Below, piece by piece: positions 34,977 to 43,675 of a stretch of DNA of 64,000 nucleotides. Each line of letters starts with the position of its first letter. Position 1 is the first letter of the stretch. The position numbers and the translations under genes were made by a program. The DNA lies in NCBI RefSeq assembly GCF_009807005.1, contig NZ_WUBR01000004.1:62001-126000 (forward strand), in the 5' to 3' direction. The stretch is from Aurantiacibacter rhizosphaerae (GTDB lineage Bacteria; Pseudomonadota; Alphaproteobacteria; Sphingomonadales; Sphingomonadaceae). Under the pieces are notes generated by a model, which searched no databases, was not told the DNA's origin, and saw nothing but the letters and a program-made list of their open reading frames with translations.

Positions 34977-37123
34977 CCACCACTGCCCTTCGAGAACCCT
35001 CGCAAGGCAACGACGCAGCCCCGCGCGATGGATATGTCCAGCGCGCGGGGTTGGCCGTGGCAGAGGAACTGGCGCGCTTCGTCGAGACAGAGGCGCTGCC
35101 CGGCACCGGCATCGATGCCAATCGCTTCTGGTCTGGCCTGGCGCAGTTGTGCGAGGAATTTACGCCGCAGAACCGCGCCCTGCTGCAACGGCGGGAGGGT
35201 CTGCAACAGACCATCGACCAGTGGCACCGCGATCATCCGCAGTCCGGCGATGGCATGCCGCCACGCGAATTGCGCGAAATCGGCTATCTCGTGCCGGAAC
35301 CTGCGCCTTTCACGATTGGCACCACCGGCGTAGACAGCGAAATCTCCTCCGTCGCCGGTCCGCAACTGGTTGTGCCTGCGCTGAACGCGCGCTTTGTGCT
35401 GAACGCGGTGAACGCGCGCTGGGGCAGTCTGTATGATGCGCTGTATGGAACGGACGCGCTGAACGGCACCACGCCAACCGGTTCCGGTTATGATGCAAAG
35501 CGCGGCGCGCGGGTTATTTCCTGGGCCAAGGCATTCCTTGATAAATACACCCCGCTGGCAAACGGCAGCTGGGCCGACTGGACGGGCGGTGTGCCCGTAT
35601 TGTCAGATCCAGATCATCTCGTCGGCACCATCGGCGATAATCTGCTGCTGCGCCGCAATGGGCTGCATATCGAGATCGTGATCGATCCGCAGTCGGAGAT
35701 CGGCCTGAACGATCCGGCAGGCATTGCCGATATTCGCCTGGAATCCGCCCTTTCCACTATCGTGGACCTGGAAGATTCTGTCGCCGCGGTGGACGCAGAG
35801 GACAAGGTTGCCGCCTATCGCAACTGGCTGGGCGCGCTGCGCGGCGATCTGGTCGCCAGCTTTACCAAGGGCGACCAGAAGGTTGTGCGCACCGCCAACC
35901 CTGATCGCACCTATCAGACGCTGGATGGCGACAGCATGGCCTTGCGCAGCCGCAGCCTGCTGCTGGTGCGCAATGTTGGCCACCTGATGACGACGCCCGC
36001 CGTGCGCCTGCCCGATGGAACAGAAGCCTACGAAGGCCTGCTGGATGCCGCCATGACGGCGCTGATCGGCATGCACGATCTGAAAGGCCTAGGCCGGCTG
36101 CGCAACAGCCTGACGGGATCGATCTACATCGTGAAGCCCAAAATGCACGGGCCGGACGAATGCGCATTCACCAATGACGTGTTCAATGCCGTGGAAGATA
36201 TGCTGGGCCTGCCGCGTCACACGCTGAAAGTGGGCGTGATGGACGAGGAGCGCCGCACCAGCGCCAATCTGGCCGCCTGTATCCACGCCGTGAAGGATCG
36301 CGTGTTCTTCATCAACACCGGCTTTCTTGATCGTACGGGTGATGAAATTCACACCTCGATGCTGGCCGGGCCGATGCAGCGCAAGGCCGATATCAAGAAG
36401 GCGGAATGGATCGCCGCCTATGAGGATCGCAATGTCCAGATCGGGCTTGCCTGCGGTTTCACCGGCCGGGCACAGATCGGCAAGGGCATGTGGGCCGCGC
36501 CCGATGCGATGCAGGATATGCTGGACCAGAAGATCGGCCACCCGATGAGCGGGGCCAGCACCGCCTGGGTCCCCTCACCCACGGCGGCCACCCTGCACGC
36601 CGCACATTACCAGGCCTGCAATGTGGCAGAACGCCAGCAGCAGCGTCTGGCCGAACCCATCGTGCCGGTCGCAAAACTGCTCACCGTGCCGCTGGCAGAA
36701 TCGCCGGACTGGTCTGCCGAGGAGATCGCGGCTGAGCTGGACAACAATATCCAGAGCATCCTTGGCTACATGGTTCGCTGGATCGACGCCGGTATCGGTT
36801 GTTCGAAAGTGCCCGATATCCACGATGTCGGCCTGATGGAGGATCGCGCCACGCTGCGTATCTCCAGCCAGCATATTGCCAACTGGCTGCAACACGGCAT
36901 CATCGATCATGCAATAGTGGACGAGGCGCTGCACCGCATGGCGGCAAAGGTGGATGCGCAGAACGCAGGCGATCCGTCCTACCGCCCGATGGCCGGTGAA
37001 GACCGCCAGTCCATCGCGCTGAACGCCGCAAGGGAACTGATCGTGGAAGGTGCACAGCAACCATCTGGCTACACCGAACCGGTGCTGCACCGCGCCAGGG
37101 CGCTGGCCAAGCAACGCATTTAA
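34973..37123 (+). CDS. glcB: Malate synthase G
   Basis: Condenses glyoxylate with acetyl-CoA to malate, completing the glyoxylate shunt with aceA. The 716-aa length is that of the G isoform. Conserved segments include STIVDLEDSVAAVDAEDK (about residues 260-280) with the metal/substrate site, the TNDVFNAVEDMLG and KVGVMDEERRTSANL motifs, and GFLDRTGDEIHTSM. Translation starts inside the stop of the 51-aa ORF. A strong terminator follows. Confidence 0.97.
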   Translation: MTTTALREPSQGNDAAPRDGYVQRAGLAVAEELARFVETEALPGTGIDANRFWSGLAQLCEEFTPQNRALLQRREGLQQTIDQWHRDHPQSGDGMPPRELREIGYLVPEPAPFTIGTTGVDSEISSVAGPQLVVPALNARFVLNAVNARWGSLYDALYGTDALNGTTPTGSGYDAKRGARVISWAKAFLDKYTPLANGSWADWTGGVPVLSDPDHLVGTIGDNLLLRRNGLHIEIVIDPQSEIGLNDPAGIADIRLESALSTIVDLEDSVAAVDAEDKVAAYRNWLGALRGDLVASFTKGDQKVVRTANPDRTYQTLDGDSMALRSRSLLLVRNVGHLMTTPAVRLPDGTEAYEGLLDAAMTALIGMHDLKGLGRLRNSLTGSIYIVKPKMHGPDECAFTNDVFNAVEDMLGLPRHTLKVGVMDEERRTSANLAACIHAVKDRVFFINTGFLDRTGDEIHTSMLAGPMQRKADIKKAEWIAAYEDRNVQIGLACGFTGRAQIGKGMWAAPDAMQDMLDQKIGHPMSGASTAWVPSPTAATLHAAHYQACNVAERQQQRLAEPIVPVAKLLTVPLAESPDWSAEEIAAELDNNIQSILGYMVRWIDAGIGCSKVPDIHDVGLMEDRATLRISSQHIANWLQHGIIDHAIVDEALHRMAAKVDAQNAGDPSYRPMAGEDRQSIALNAARELIVEGAQQPSGYTEPVLHRARALAKQRI

Positions 37124-37138
37124 GAGCCGGAGAGGGAG

Positions 37139-37175
37139 ATAGCCGTCGCAGCATGTTCTGCGGCGGCTATTTTTA
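37139..37175 (+). terminator. Rho-independent terminator of the aceA-glcB operon
   Basis: 13-bp stem ATAGCCGTCGCAG (37139-37151) with CTGCGGCGGCTAT (37158-37170), one G-T wobble, 6-nt loop, followed by TTTTAT. It lies 15 bp after the glcB stop. Confidence 0.92.
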
Positions 37176-37213
37176 TGCCTGTCTTGAGGGAATGCTTCAA
37201 TCGAGAGGCTCGG

Positions 37214-37299
37214 TGGTGGACAGGGCTGGATTCGAACCAGCGTACGCTTGCGCGGGCAGATTTACAGTCTGCTGCCTTTAACCACTCGGCCACCTGTCC
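37214..37299 (-). tRNA. tRNA-Tyr (GTA)
   Basis: Class II cloverleaf on the minus strand. The acceptor stem GGACAGG/CCTGTCC is followed by A73 and an encoded CCA; the anticodon loop CTGTAAA contains GTA. There is a long variable arm (CCGCGCAAGCG) and the T-loop TTCGAAT. Length is 86 nt with CCA. It converges with glcB, whose terminator lies 40 bp away. Confidence 0.96.
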
Positions 37300-37452
37300 A
37301 CACCAGAGCCGGGAAGCAGGATTTCGCCTGCCTTGGTCTGCTCCTGCTAACAGGAGCGATCCAGCCGAGAGGCGGCTCTTTGGCGAAGCGCCGCTTGCCT
37401 GTCAATGGGCGTGCTGGCACAGGGCGCCAAAGATTGAGGAAAGCGAGACATT

Positions 37453-38253
37453 ATGGCCAAGGGCAAGGACAAGAAAGCGCTGCGCGGCCGCGCCGGGCGC
37501 ATGCAGGGTGGCCGTGGATCGGGCAGAGCTGCAAAGGGCCACGTGCGCCTGTGGGGCCGGCATGCCGTGCAGGCCGCACTGATGAACCCGCGCCGCCAGC
37601 ATCGCAAGCTGTGGGCCACGCGCGAAGGCATCGATTCGCTTGATGGAGAGCTGCCCGCCGATTTCCCCCTCGAATATGCCGAGGTAACCGATCTGGCGCG
37701 GCTGGTGGCAAAGGACGCTCCGCACCAGGGGCTGGTGCTGGAATGCTATCCGCTGGAAGACCTGCTGCTGGCCGACGTGATGGATGGCGATGCGTCGCGG
37801 CCCATCGTGGTGCTGGACCAGGTGACCGATCCGCATAATGTCGGCGCGCTGCTGCGCTCGGCCGCGGCCTTCAATGCCGCTGCCATCGTCACGCAGGATC
37901 GCCATGCCCCGCCCGAAGGCGGTGTGATCGGCAAATCCGCTTCCGGCGCGCTGGAAGTGGTGCCGTGGATCCGCGTGGTGAACCTGTCGCGCGCGTTGGA
38001 GGATATGGCGGAGGCCGGATACTGGCGCCTTGGCCTTGCTGGCGAAGCGGAAGCCACCTTTGCCGAGGCTCTGCCTGCAGGACCGGTGGCGATCGTGCTG
38101 GGTGCAGAAGGCGAAGGCATGCGCCACAATGTTGCCCAGCATTGCGATGCGCTGGCCCGCCTGCCCATCAGCAGCGACATGGAAAGCCTGAATGTATCCA
38201 ATGCAGGCGCCATTGCGCTATATGCCGTGGCGACACGAACAATGGGGGAATAA
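37453..38253 (+). CDS. SpoU-family 23S rRNA 2'-O-methyltransferase (RlmB-like)
   Basis: 266-aa SPOUT methyltransferase. The N-terminal region has a basic, Gly-rich tail (KKALRGRAGRMQGGRGSGRA), then the substrate-binding domain beginning WGRHAVQAAL. The catalytic domain has the three SpoU motifs: LDQVTDPHNVGALLRSA, IVLGAEGEGM and ISSDMESLNVSNAGAI. The closest known function is RlmB (G2251 of 23S rRNA), though other TrmH members are possible. Upstream is 150 bp holding the tRNA-Tyr promoter region. Confidence 0.9.
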   Translation: MAKGKDKKALRGRAGRMQGGRGSGRAAKGHVRLWGRHAVQAALMNPRRQHRKLWATREGIDSLDGELPADFPLEYAEVTDLARLVAKDAPHQGLVLECYPLEDLLLADVMDGDASRPIVVLDQVTDPHNVGALLRSAAAFNAAAIVTQDRHAPPEGGVIGKSASGALEVVPWIRVVNLSRALEDMAEAGYWRLGLAGEAEATFAEALPAGPVAIVLGAEGEGMRHNVAQHCDALARLPISSDMESLNVSNAGAIALYAVATRTMGE

Positions 38254-38258
38254 TTGCA

Positions 38259-39077
38259 ATGACGAAATTGAAACGCCTCGCCGCCGGTGCCGTGCTGCTG
38301 GCATCCACCGCGATGCTGTCAGGCTGCCTGTTCCAGCCGGGACGTTTCGATTCGACATTGCACATCATGGCGGATCGGCAATTCACCTTCTCCTACCAAG
38401 GAGAGATCGTGATGGCCGGCCTGACGGACCTCGCCGCGATGGCAGAGGCTTCCAGCGAGGCAGAACCCTGCACCGATGGAGACAGCGGCAAGGAAAGGAC
38501 CTGTACCGAGGAAGAGCTTGCGCAGCAGGCGCGCGACGATGCGATGGCCCGCCAGATGCTGGAAGGCATGATCGGCGGTGCCAATATGACCGACGAGGAA
38601 GAAATCGCCAAGATGGCCGATATGCTGGAACGCCAGCGCGGCTGGAACAGCGTGGAATTTATCGGTGACGGCGTGTTCATGGTGGACTTCGCCATCGCCA
38701 GCGCGCTGGGCCATGATTTCGATTTCCCCACCTTCGAAGACATGCCGATGGCCAATTCCTTCGTCAGCATCCGCCTTCGTGATGACAGCAAGGCGCGCAT
38801 TTCGGCACCTGGCTTTGCGCCCACCGCCGGCAACCCCATGGGCGCCATGATGGGCATGTTCGGCGCGATGGCCGCAGCGGAGGGAGACGATGCCGATAGC
38901 ATCGCCATGGAACCCCGCCCCATTGACGGCACGTTCCGCATCGTCACCGACGCGCGCATCCTTGCCAATAACACCGATGAAGGGCCGGTGGCAGACCAGC
39001 GAGGACAGATGCTGGTGTGGGATATCGATGCAGGCACCACGGCCGCGCCAACGGCTCTGATCGAATTTGCCGACTGA
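38259..39077 (+). CDS. Putative lipoprotein, unknown function
   Basis: 272 aa. The signal peptide with lipobox LSGC (Cys about residue 24) predicts a lipid-anchored envelope protein. It begins FQPGRFDSTLHIMADRQFTFSY, a beta-strand-like start, and contains an acidic, Met-rich helical region (EEIAKMADML, GAMMGMFGAMAAAEG). Two cysteines lie in PCTDGDSGKERTC. No family is recognised beyond similar hypothetical lipoproteins of the order. It follows the methyltransferase gene by 5 bp. Confidence 0.75.
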   Translation: MTKLKRLAAGAVLLASTAMLSGCLFQPGRFDSTLHIMADRQFTFSYQGEIVMAGLTDLAAMAEASSEAEPCTDGDSGKERTCTEEELAQQARDDAMARQMLEGMIGGANMTDEEEIAKMADMLERQRGWNSVEFIGDGVFMVDFAIASALGHDFDFPTFEDMPMANSFVSIRLRDDSKARISAPGFAPTAGNPMGAMMGMFGAMAAAEGDDADSIAMEPRPIDGTFRIVTDARILANNTDEGPVADQRGQMLVWDIDAGTTAAPTALIEFAD

Positions 39078-39130
39078 TCGATCGCCAGGCTGATCCGCAC
39101 ATCATCAGCGTGGCCATCAGCTTGGCCGCA

Positions 39131-39166
39131 AAGAAAAAGGCCGCCCAATCGGACGACCTCTTTCTT
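39131..39166. terminator. Imperfect convergent hairpin before hupB end
   Basis: AAGAAAAAGGCCGCCC (39131-39146) and GGACGACCTCTTTCTT (39151-39166) form an imperfect stem with A-rich 5' and T-rich 3' arms, so it can act on both the lipoprotein gene and hupB. Confidence 0.55.
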
Positions 39167-39200
39167 CCCGCATTGCTGCAGGAAACAGGTTCGGCGTGAA

Positions 39201-39473
39201 TTAGTTCACGGCGTCCTTCAGACCCTTGCCAGCCTTGAACTTGGGCTGGGTGGAAGCCTTGATCGTCATCGGCTCACCCGTGCGCGGGTTACGGCCCGTG
39301 GAAGCCTTGCGCTTGGCCACGGAGAAGGTGCCAAAACCGACCAGGCGGACTTCATCACCCTTGGACAGCGTGCTGGTGATGGTGTCAAAAACAGCCTCTA
39401 CCGCTTTGGTTGCATCGTTGCGCGAAAGGCCGCTTGCATCTGCTACTGCGCCGATCATTTCATTCTTATTCAT
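39201..39473 (-). CDS. hupB: DNA-binding protein HU
   Basis: Nucleoid histone-like protein of 90 aa, full length for the HU/IHF family. MNKNEMIGAVADASGLS is the N-terminal helix, GFGTFSVAKRKASTGRNPRTG is the DNA-clamp arm with conserved RNPRTGE, and PKFKAGKGLKDAV is the C-terminus. The arm residues favour HU over IHF. About 230 bp separate its start from lon; this stretch holds the hupB promoter and the lon 3' region, with no other gene seen. Confidence 0.95.
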   Translation of the reverse strand: MNKNEMIGAVADASGLSRNDATKAVEAVFDTITSTLSKGDEVRLVGFGTFSVAKRKASTGRNPRTGEPMTIKASTQPKFKAGKGLKDAVN

Positions 39474-39703
39474 GTTCTGGAGAACCCCCTCAAAAATTCA
39501 TTTGCTCGAGACGAAAGATGTGAATCGCTCTGCGATGGCGGGAATTGAGCGAGTTTTGGCCGCTCTGTCAAAGGCAAAGCCGCTCCACTGGCAGCATTTT
39601 TGAGGCAGGACGTAGCTTTATCACCTCTAACTAGGCAAAAGTTACGTATTGCTACCGTTATGCGCGGCCAATGGCGCGAATCTACAAAGCCGCGATCTTG
39701 CCC

Positions 39704-42106
39704 TTAATGCGCTGTTGAGACGGGCAATTCGCCCCCACCCATTCCGTGGGGCTGGCTGGCAAGATCGTCAGCTTCAGTCCATTCGATGGGCGCCGGAATG
39801 GCCGTCAACGCATTGGCGAGCACCTCGTCAACATGGCTGACCGGGATGATCTTCAGCCCTTCCTTCACATTGTCAGGAATCTCGGCCAGATCCTTCTCGT
39901 TCTCTTCCGGGATCAACACCGTCTTGATGCCGCCCCGCAGCGCCGCGAGCAGCTTTTCCTTCAAGCCGCCGATGGGCAGCACGCGGCCACGCAAGGTAAC
40001 CTCGCCCGTCATCGCCACTTCGGGCCGGACGGGAATGCCCGTCAGCGTGGAAACGATGGAGGTGACCATGCCGATACCGGCACTAGGGCCATCCTTTGGC
40101 ACCGCGCCTTCGGGAAGGTGGATGTGGATGTTCTTGCGCTGGAAGATGCTGGGCTTGATGCCATAGGCAGGCGCCCTCGCCTTCACGAAGCTGAAGGCCG
40201 CGGCGACGGATTCGTTCATAACATCGCCCAGCTTGCCCGTGGTCTTGGCCTCACCCTTGCCGGGCGTGGTGACGCTTTCGATTGTCAGCAGTTCACCGCC
40301 CACCGATGTCCAGGCCAGCCCGGTAACAGCGCCAACCTGCGCCTCTTCCTCTGACATGCCGTGCTTGAACTTGCGCACGCCCATGAAATCACCAAGGTTT
40401 TCGGGCGTGATCGTCACGCTCTCCACCTCTTTCTCCAGGATCTTGCGCAGTGATTTGCGGCACAGCTTGGCAATCTCGCGCTCCAGCGTGCGGACACCGG
40501 CTTCGCGCGTGTAATACCGGATCAAGTCGCGCAGGCCGCCTTCGGTCAGCTCGAACTCGCCATCCTTCAGGCCGTGGTCGCTCACCTGCTTTGCAATCAG
40601 GTGACGCTGCGCGATTTCAACCTTCTCATCCTCCGTATAGCCTTCCAGCCGGATGATCTCCATCCGGTCCAGCAGTGGCTGCGGAAGGTTCAGGCTGTTC
40701 GCCGTCGTCACGAACATGATGTCCGACAGGTCGATATCCAGCTCCAGATAGTGATCCTGGAACTTGTTGTTCTGTTCGGGGTCCAGCACTTCCAGCAGGG
40801 CCGACGCGGGATCGCCGCGGAAGTCCTGTCCCAGCTTGTCAATCTCATCCAGCAGGAACAGCGGATTGCTGGTGCCCGCCTTCTTCAAATTGGAGACGAT
40901 CTTGCCCGGCAGAGAGCCGATGTAAGTGCGCCGATGGCCGCGGATCTCGGCTTCATCCCGCACGCCGCCCAGCGACTGGCGGATGAACTCGCGTCCGGTC
41001 GCCTTGGCGATGGACTTGCCGAGGCTGGTCTTGCCCACGCCCGGAGGGCCGACAAGGCACAGGATCGGCCCTTTCAGCTTGTTGGTGCGCGCCTGCACGG
41101 CGAGGTATTCGACGATGCGATCCTTCACCTTTTCCAGCGCGTAGTGATCGGCATCCAGCACTTCCTGCGCCTTGCCGATATCCTTCTTCAGCTTGGATTT
41201 CTTGCCCCACGGCAGACCAAGCAACACCTCCAGGTAATTGCGCACCACGGTCGCTTCGGCGCTCATCGGCTGCATGGCGCGCAGCTTCTTCAGCTCGCCC
41301 TCAGCTTTGGCCTTGGCTTCCTTGGAAAGCTTGGTTTCCTCGATCTGCTTGGCCAACACGGCCAGCTCGTCGCCATCCTCGCCCTCGCCGCCCAGCTCGC
41401 TCTGGATCGCTTTGAGCTGTTCATTGAGGTAATATTCGCGCTGCGTCTTCTCCATCTGCCGCTTCACACGGCCACGGATCTTCTTTTCCACCTGCAGGAC
41501 AGAAAGCTCGCCCTCCATCACGGAGAACACCATTTCCAGCCGCTTCAGCGCGTCGCCCTCTGCCAGCAATTGCTGCTTGGTATCCACCTTGGCCGTGAGG
41601 TTGGCTGCGATGGCATCGGCGAGCTTTCCGGCATCGTCGATCGCGTTCAATTCATCCTCAAGCTCGTCGGACATCTTCTTGTTCGACTTGGCATATTCGG
41701 TGAACTGGCCAAGCGCGCTGCGCATCATGGCGGCCACTTCGGTGCCGCTTGCGGTCACCTCTTCCACCTGCACAGTTTGCGCCATCACGAAATCATCGGA
41801 CAGGCGCATCTCGCTCATCGTGGCACGATATTGCCCCTCCACCAGCACGCGCACAGTTCCATCGGGCAGTTTCAGCATCTGCAACACCTGCGCCACCACG
41901 CCCAGGTCATACAGATCCTCCGCCTCCGGATCGTCACACGCCGGATCAAGTTGGGCGACAAGGAAGATATCCTTGCCGTTTTCCATAGCCGCTTCCAGCG
42001 CCGCCACGGATTTGTCTCGCCCCACGAACAGGGGCACGACCATGCCGGGAAAAACAACGATGTCGCGCAAGGGAAGAAGGGGGAATGCAGTCATTTCAAT
42101 GTCCAT
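39704..42106 (-). CDS. lon: ATP-dependent protease Lon
   Basis: Cytosolic AAA+ serine protease, 800 aa, full length. The N-terminal substrate domain begins [17 protein letters not shown] coiled-coil follows (about 200-290), then Walker [12 protein letters not shown] (353-360). The protease domain has the catalytic Ser in [11 protein letters not shown] (near 680) and Lys in [10 protein letters not shown] (near 720). A second ATG lies 12 nt downstream, and either could be used. The heat-shock-like promoter elements are described separately. Confidence 0.97.
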   Translation of the reverse strand: MDIEMTAFPLLPLRDIVVFPGMVVPLFVGRDKSVAALEAAMENGKDIFLVAQLDPACDDPEAEDLYDLGVVAQVLQMLKLPDGTVRVLVEGQYRATMSEMRLSDDFVMAQTVQVEEVTASGTEVAAMMRSALGQFTEYAKSNKKMSDELEDELNAIDDAGKLADAIAANLTAKVDTKQQLLAEGDALKRLEMVFSVMEGELSVLQVEKKIRGRVKRQMEKTQREYYLNEQLKAIQSELGGEGEDGDELAVLAKQIEETKLSKEAKAKAEGELKKLRAMQPMSAEATVVRNYLEVLLGLPWGKKSKLKKDIGKAQEVLDADHYALEKVKDRIVEYLAVQARTNKLKGPILCLVGPPGVGKTSLGKSIAKATGREFIRQSLGGVRDEAEIRGHRRTYIGSLPGKIVSNLKKAGTSNPLFLLDEIDKLGQDFRGDPASALLEVLDPEQNNKFQDHYLELDIDLSDIMFVTTANSLNLPQPLLDRMEIIRLEGYTEDEKVEIAQRHLIAKQVSDHGLKDGEFELTEGGLRDLIRYYTREAGVRTLEREIAKLCRKSLRKILEKEVESVTITPENLGDFMGVRKFKHGMSEEEAQVGAVTGLAWTSVGGELLTIESVTTPGKGEAKTTGKLGDVMNESVAAAFSFVKARAPAYGIKPSIFQRKNIHIHLPEGAVPKDGPSAGIGMVTSIVSTLTGIPVRPEVAMTGEVTLRGRVLPIGGLKEKLLAALRGGIKTVLIPEENEKDLAEIPDNVKEGLKIIPVSHVDEVLANALTAIPAPIEWTEADDLASQPHGMGGGELPVSTAH

Positions 42107-42124
42107 ATCTTGGTTTGAACCAGA

Positions 42125-42153
42125 ATATGGGCATGACCCCGCGCGGCTGCAAC
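42125..42153 (-). promoter_or_regulatory. Possible sigma-32-type promoter of lon
   Basis: On the minus strand, GTTG (42150-42153), an 18-nt spacer, then CCCATAT (42125-42131), 18 nt before the lon ATG. It resembles CTTG-N17/18-CCCATAT-like heat-shock promoters. The -35 is partial, so this is tentative. Confidence 0.35.
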
Positions 42154-42291
42154 GTCAGTGTTGGGTTAAGGGGTGGAAATGTGGGAGTGTCTCGTTTCAA
42201 AGAAAGGCGCTGACAGAATGGCGAAACGGCACGCCGCGCTGCAACCGCGGAATTTGGCCCGCGTTCGCCCCGCCCCGCATCAGTATTTCGC

Positions 42292-43206
42292 TCAGTTCAT
42301 CGCGTAAATGACGTTTGTGATCCAGACGCTGTCAATCGGATCGCCATTGCTATCAATCGCCGGCTCAAACTCGGCATACTTCATCAACTTCGCGCACGAT
42401 GTTCTGTCGAACACCGGATTGCTCATCGGCAACTGGATTGTGCAATCGGTCGGCTTTCCTTCGGCAGAGACATTGAGTCTGACATGCACGACGGCCTGCT
42501 CCCCATTGCGCAACATTTCGTGCGGGTAATTCTGGATGATCGGACGAACCCAACGTTCCTGATTCAGCGGCCTTACCTTGCGGAGCAAAGAGCGGTGCGC
42601 TTCTGCATCGATACCCCAATGGCCGAGCAAGTCGTCCATGCACGTGCGCATGATTTTGAAGGGATCGTGCATGGGGCCCGTTTCCAGAACGATATCGTCA
42701 CTGTAAGCCAGCTGAATCGCAATGCCGTCAATCTCGCTTTCGCGCGCGTTGCGTTGTTCGTCTGTCCAGACGTGGCTTACCGATTGCGCATCCCGCAATT
42801 CTTCCGCAAGCTTGCGCAGGTCTTCGGTGTACGGGGTGATATGGTCGAGAACCCCCTCGCCATAGCCGTCGATGTCGATTGCCATGGCGCGTTGATGCTC
42901 TTGTATTTGCGTATCCGGCACAAAACCCAGTCGGACACCTCGAAACTTTTTGCGGTCCATGTCGCTAGCGACGATGATCTGCATTCCGGTCTGCGGCTGG
43001 AATTGCCTGAGTTCGAGCAGGAAGCGCCTTTCGCCATCCTCGAACGTTCGCCGCAGGGCGCAACTGTCTTCAGCGAAATCGGCAATCCAGCGCGATGACG
43101 GCGGCACGCGGACCCATTCGTCATTCTCTTGCGCGGCTGCAACCGTAACCGGCGCCAAAGCCATTGCAGCAGCTGCCGCCGCAAGCGAGGAATGCCTGAT
43201 TGTCAT
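42292..43206 (-). CDS. Periplasmic protein with TonB C-terminal-like domain
   Basis: 304 aa with an Ala-rich signal peptide (SLAAAAAAMALAPVTVAAA). The middle is charged and helical. The C-terminal 70 residues (VVHVRLNVSAEGKPTDC, FDRTSCAKLMKYAEFEPA) follow the TonB C-terminal/energy-transducer pattern. There is no transmembrane anchor beyond the signal peptide and no Pro-rich spacer, so it is not a normal TonB; many such proteins occur in Sphingomonadales without known roles. GGGG lies 7 nt before the chosen ATG (a neighbouring ATG is 3 nt upstream). Confidence 0.72.
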   Translation of the reverse strand: MTIRHSSLAAAAAAMALAPVTVAAAQENDEWVRVPPSSRWIADFAEDSCALRRTFEDGERRFLLELRQFQPQTGMQIIVASDMDRKKFRGVRLGFVPDTQIQEHQRAMAIDIDGYGEGVLDHITPYTEDLRKLAEELRDAQSVSHVWTDEQRNARESEIDGIAIQLAYSDDIVLETGPMHDPFKIMRTCMDDLLGHWGIDAEAHRSLLRKVRPLNQERWVRPIIQNYPHEMLRNGEQAVVHVRLNVSAEGKPTDCTIQLPMSNPVFDRTSCAKLMKYAEFEPAIDSNGDPIDSVWITNVIYAMN

Positions 43207-43266
43207 CATTAAACCCCATGCCACCCGTTGCGCCGAGTGTGGCGCAATGGGCGACAAGTGGCAAGT

Positions 43267-43608
43267 TTACCCCATGCCCGGCAGGTTGAACCCCGGCGGC
43301 AGGCCAAGTCCCTGCTGCATTTCCGCCATGTGTTCGCCCGCCTTGCGATCGGCCTTGTCGCGCGCGTCGTTGAAGGCGGCGGTGACGAGGTCTTCCAGGA
43401 TCGACTTTTCCTCTTCCTTGAACAGGCTGTCGTCGATGGAGACACCGATAATCCGGCCACGTGCGCTGGCGCGAACCTTCACCAGTCCGCCGCCAGAAGT
43501 GCCCTCCACCTCGATCTCGTCCAGCTTCACCTGCGCATCGTTCATCTGCTGCTGGATCTTCTGTGCCGCTTCTTGCGCGGCTTTCATCATTTCTTCCATG
43601 TTTTCCAT
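43267..43608 (-). CDS. YbaB/EbfC nucleoid-associated protein
   Basis: Small DNA-binding protein of the YbaB/EbfC family, 113 aa. It has an N-terminal helix (MMKAAQEAAQKIQQQM), the beta-strand core (EIEVEGTSGGGLVKV, GRIIGVSIDDSLF), and the C-terminal helix (DLVTAAFNDARDKADRKA). Gene order dnaX-ybaB is widely conserved in bacteria and supports the call. The second of two closely spaced ATGs is chosen because AAGGG is 10 nt upstream. Confidence 0.93.
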   Translation of the reverse strand: MENMEEMMKAAQEAAQKIQQQMNDAQVKLDEIEVEGTSGGGLVKVRASARGRIIGVSIDDSLFKEEEKSILEDLVTAAFNDARDKADRKAGEHMAEMQQGLGLPPGFNLPGMG

Positions 43609-43675
43609 GTGCGTCATCCCTTGATTCTTGGGGGTTTGGGAAATTTCAAAGGCCCGATGGTTCGGGCAAATTGCG

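Noticed and set aside
40574-42118. 514-codon open frame on the plus strand opposite lon
   Set aside because: His/Gln/Leu-rich antisense frame typical of GC-rich codon bias; lon opposite is complete and well conserved.
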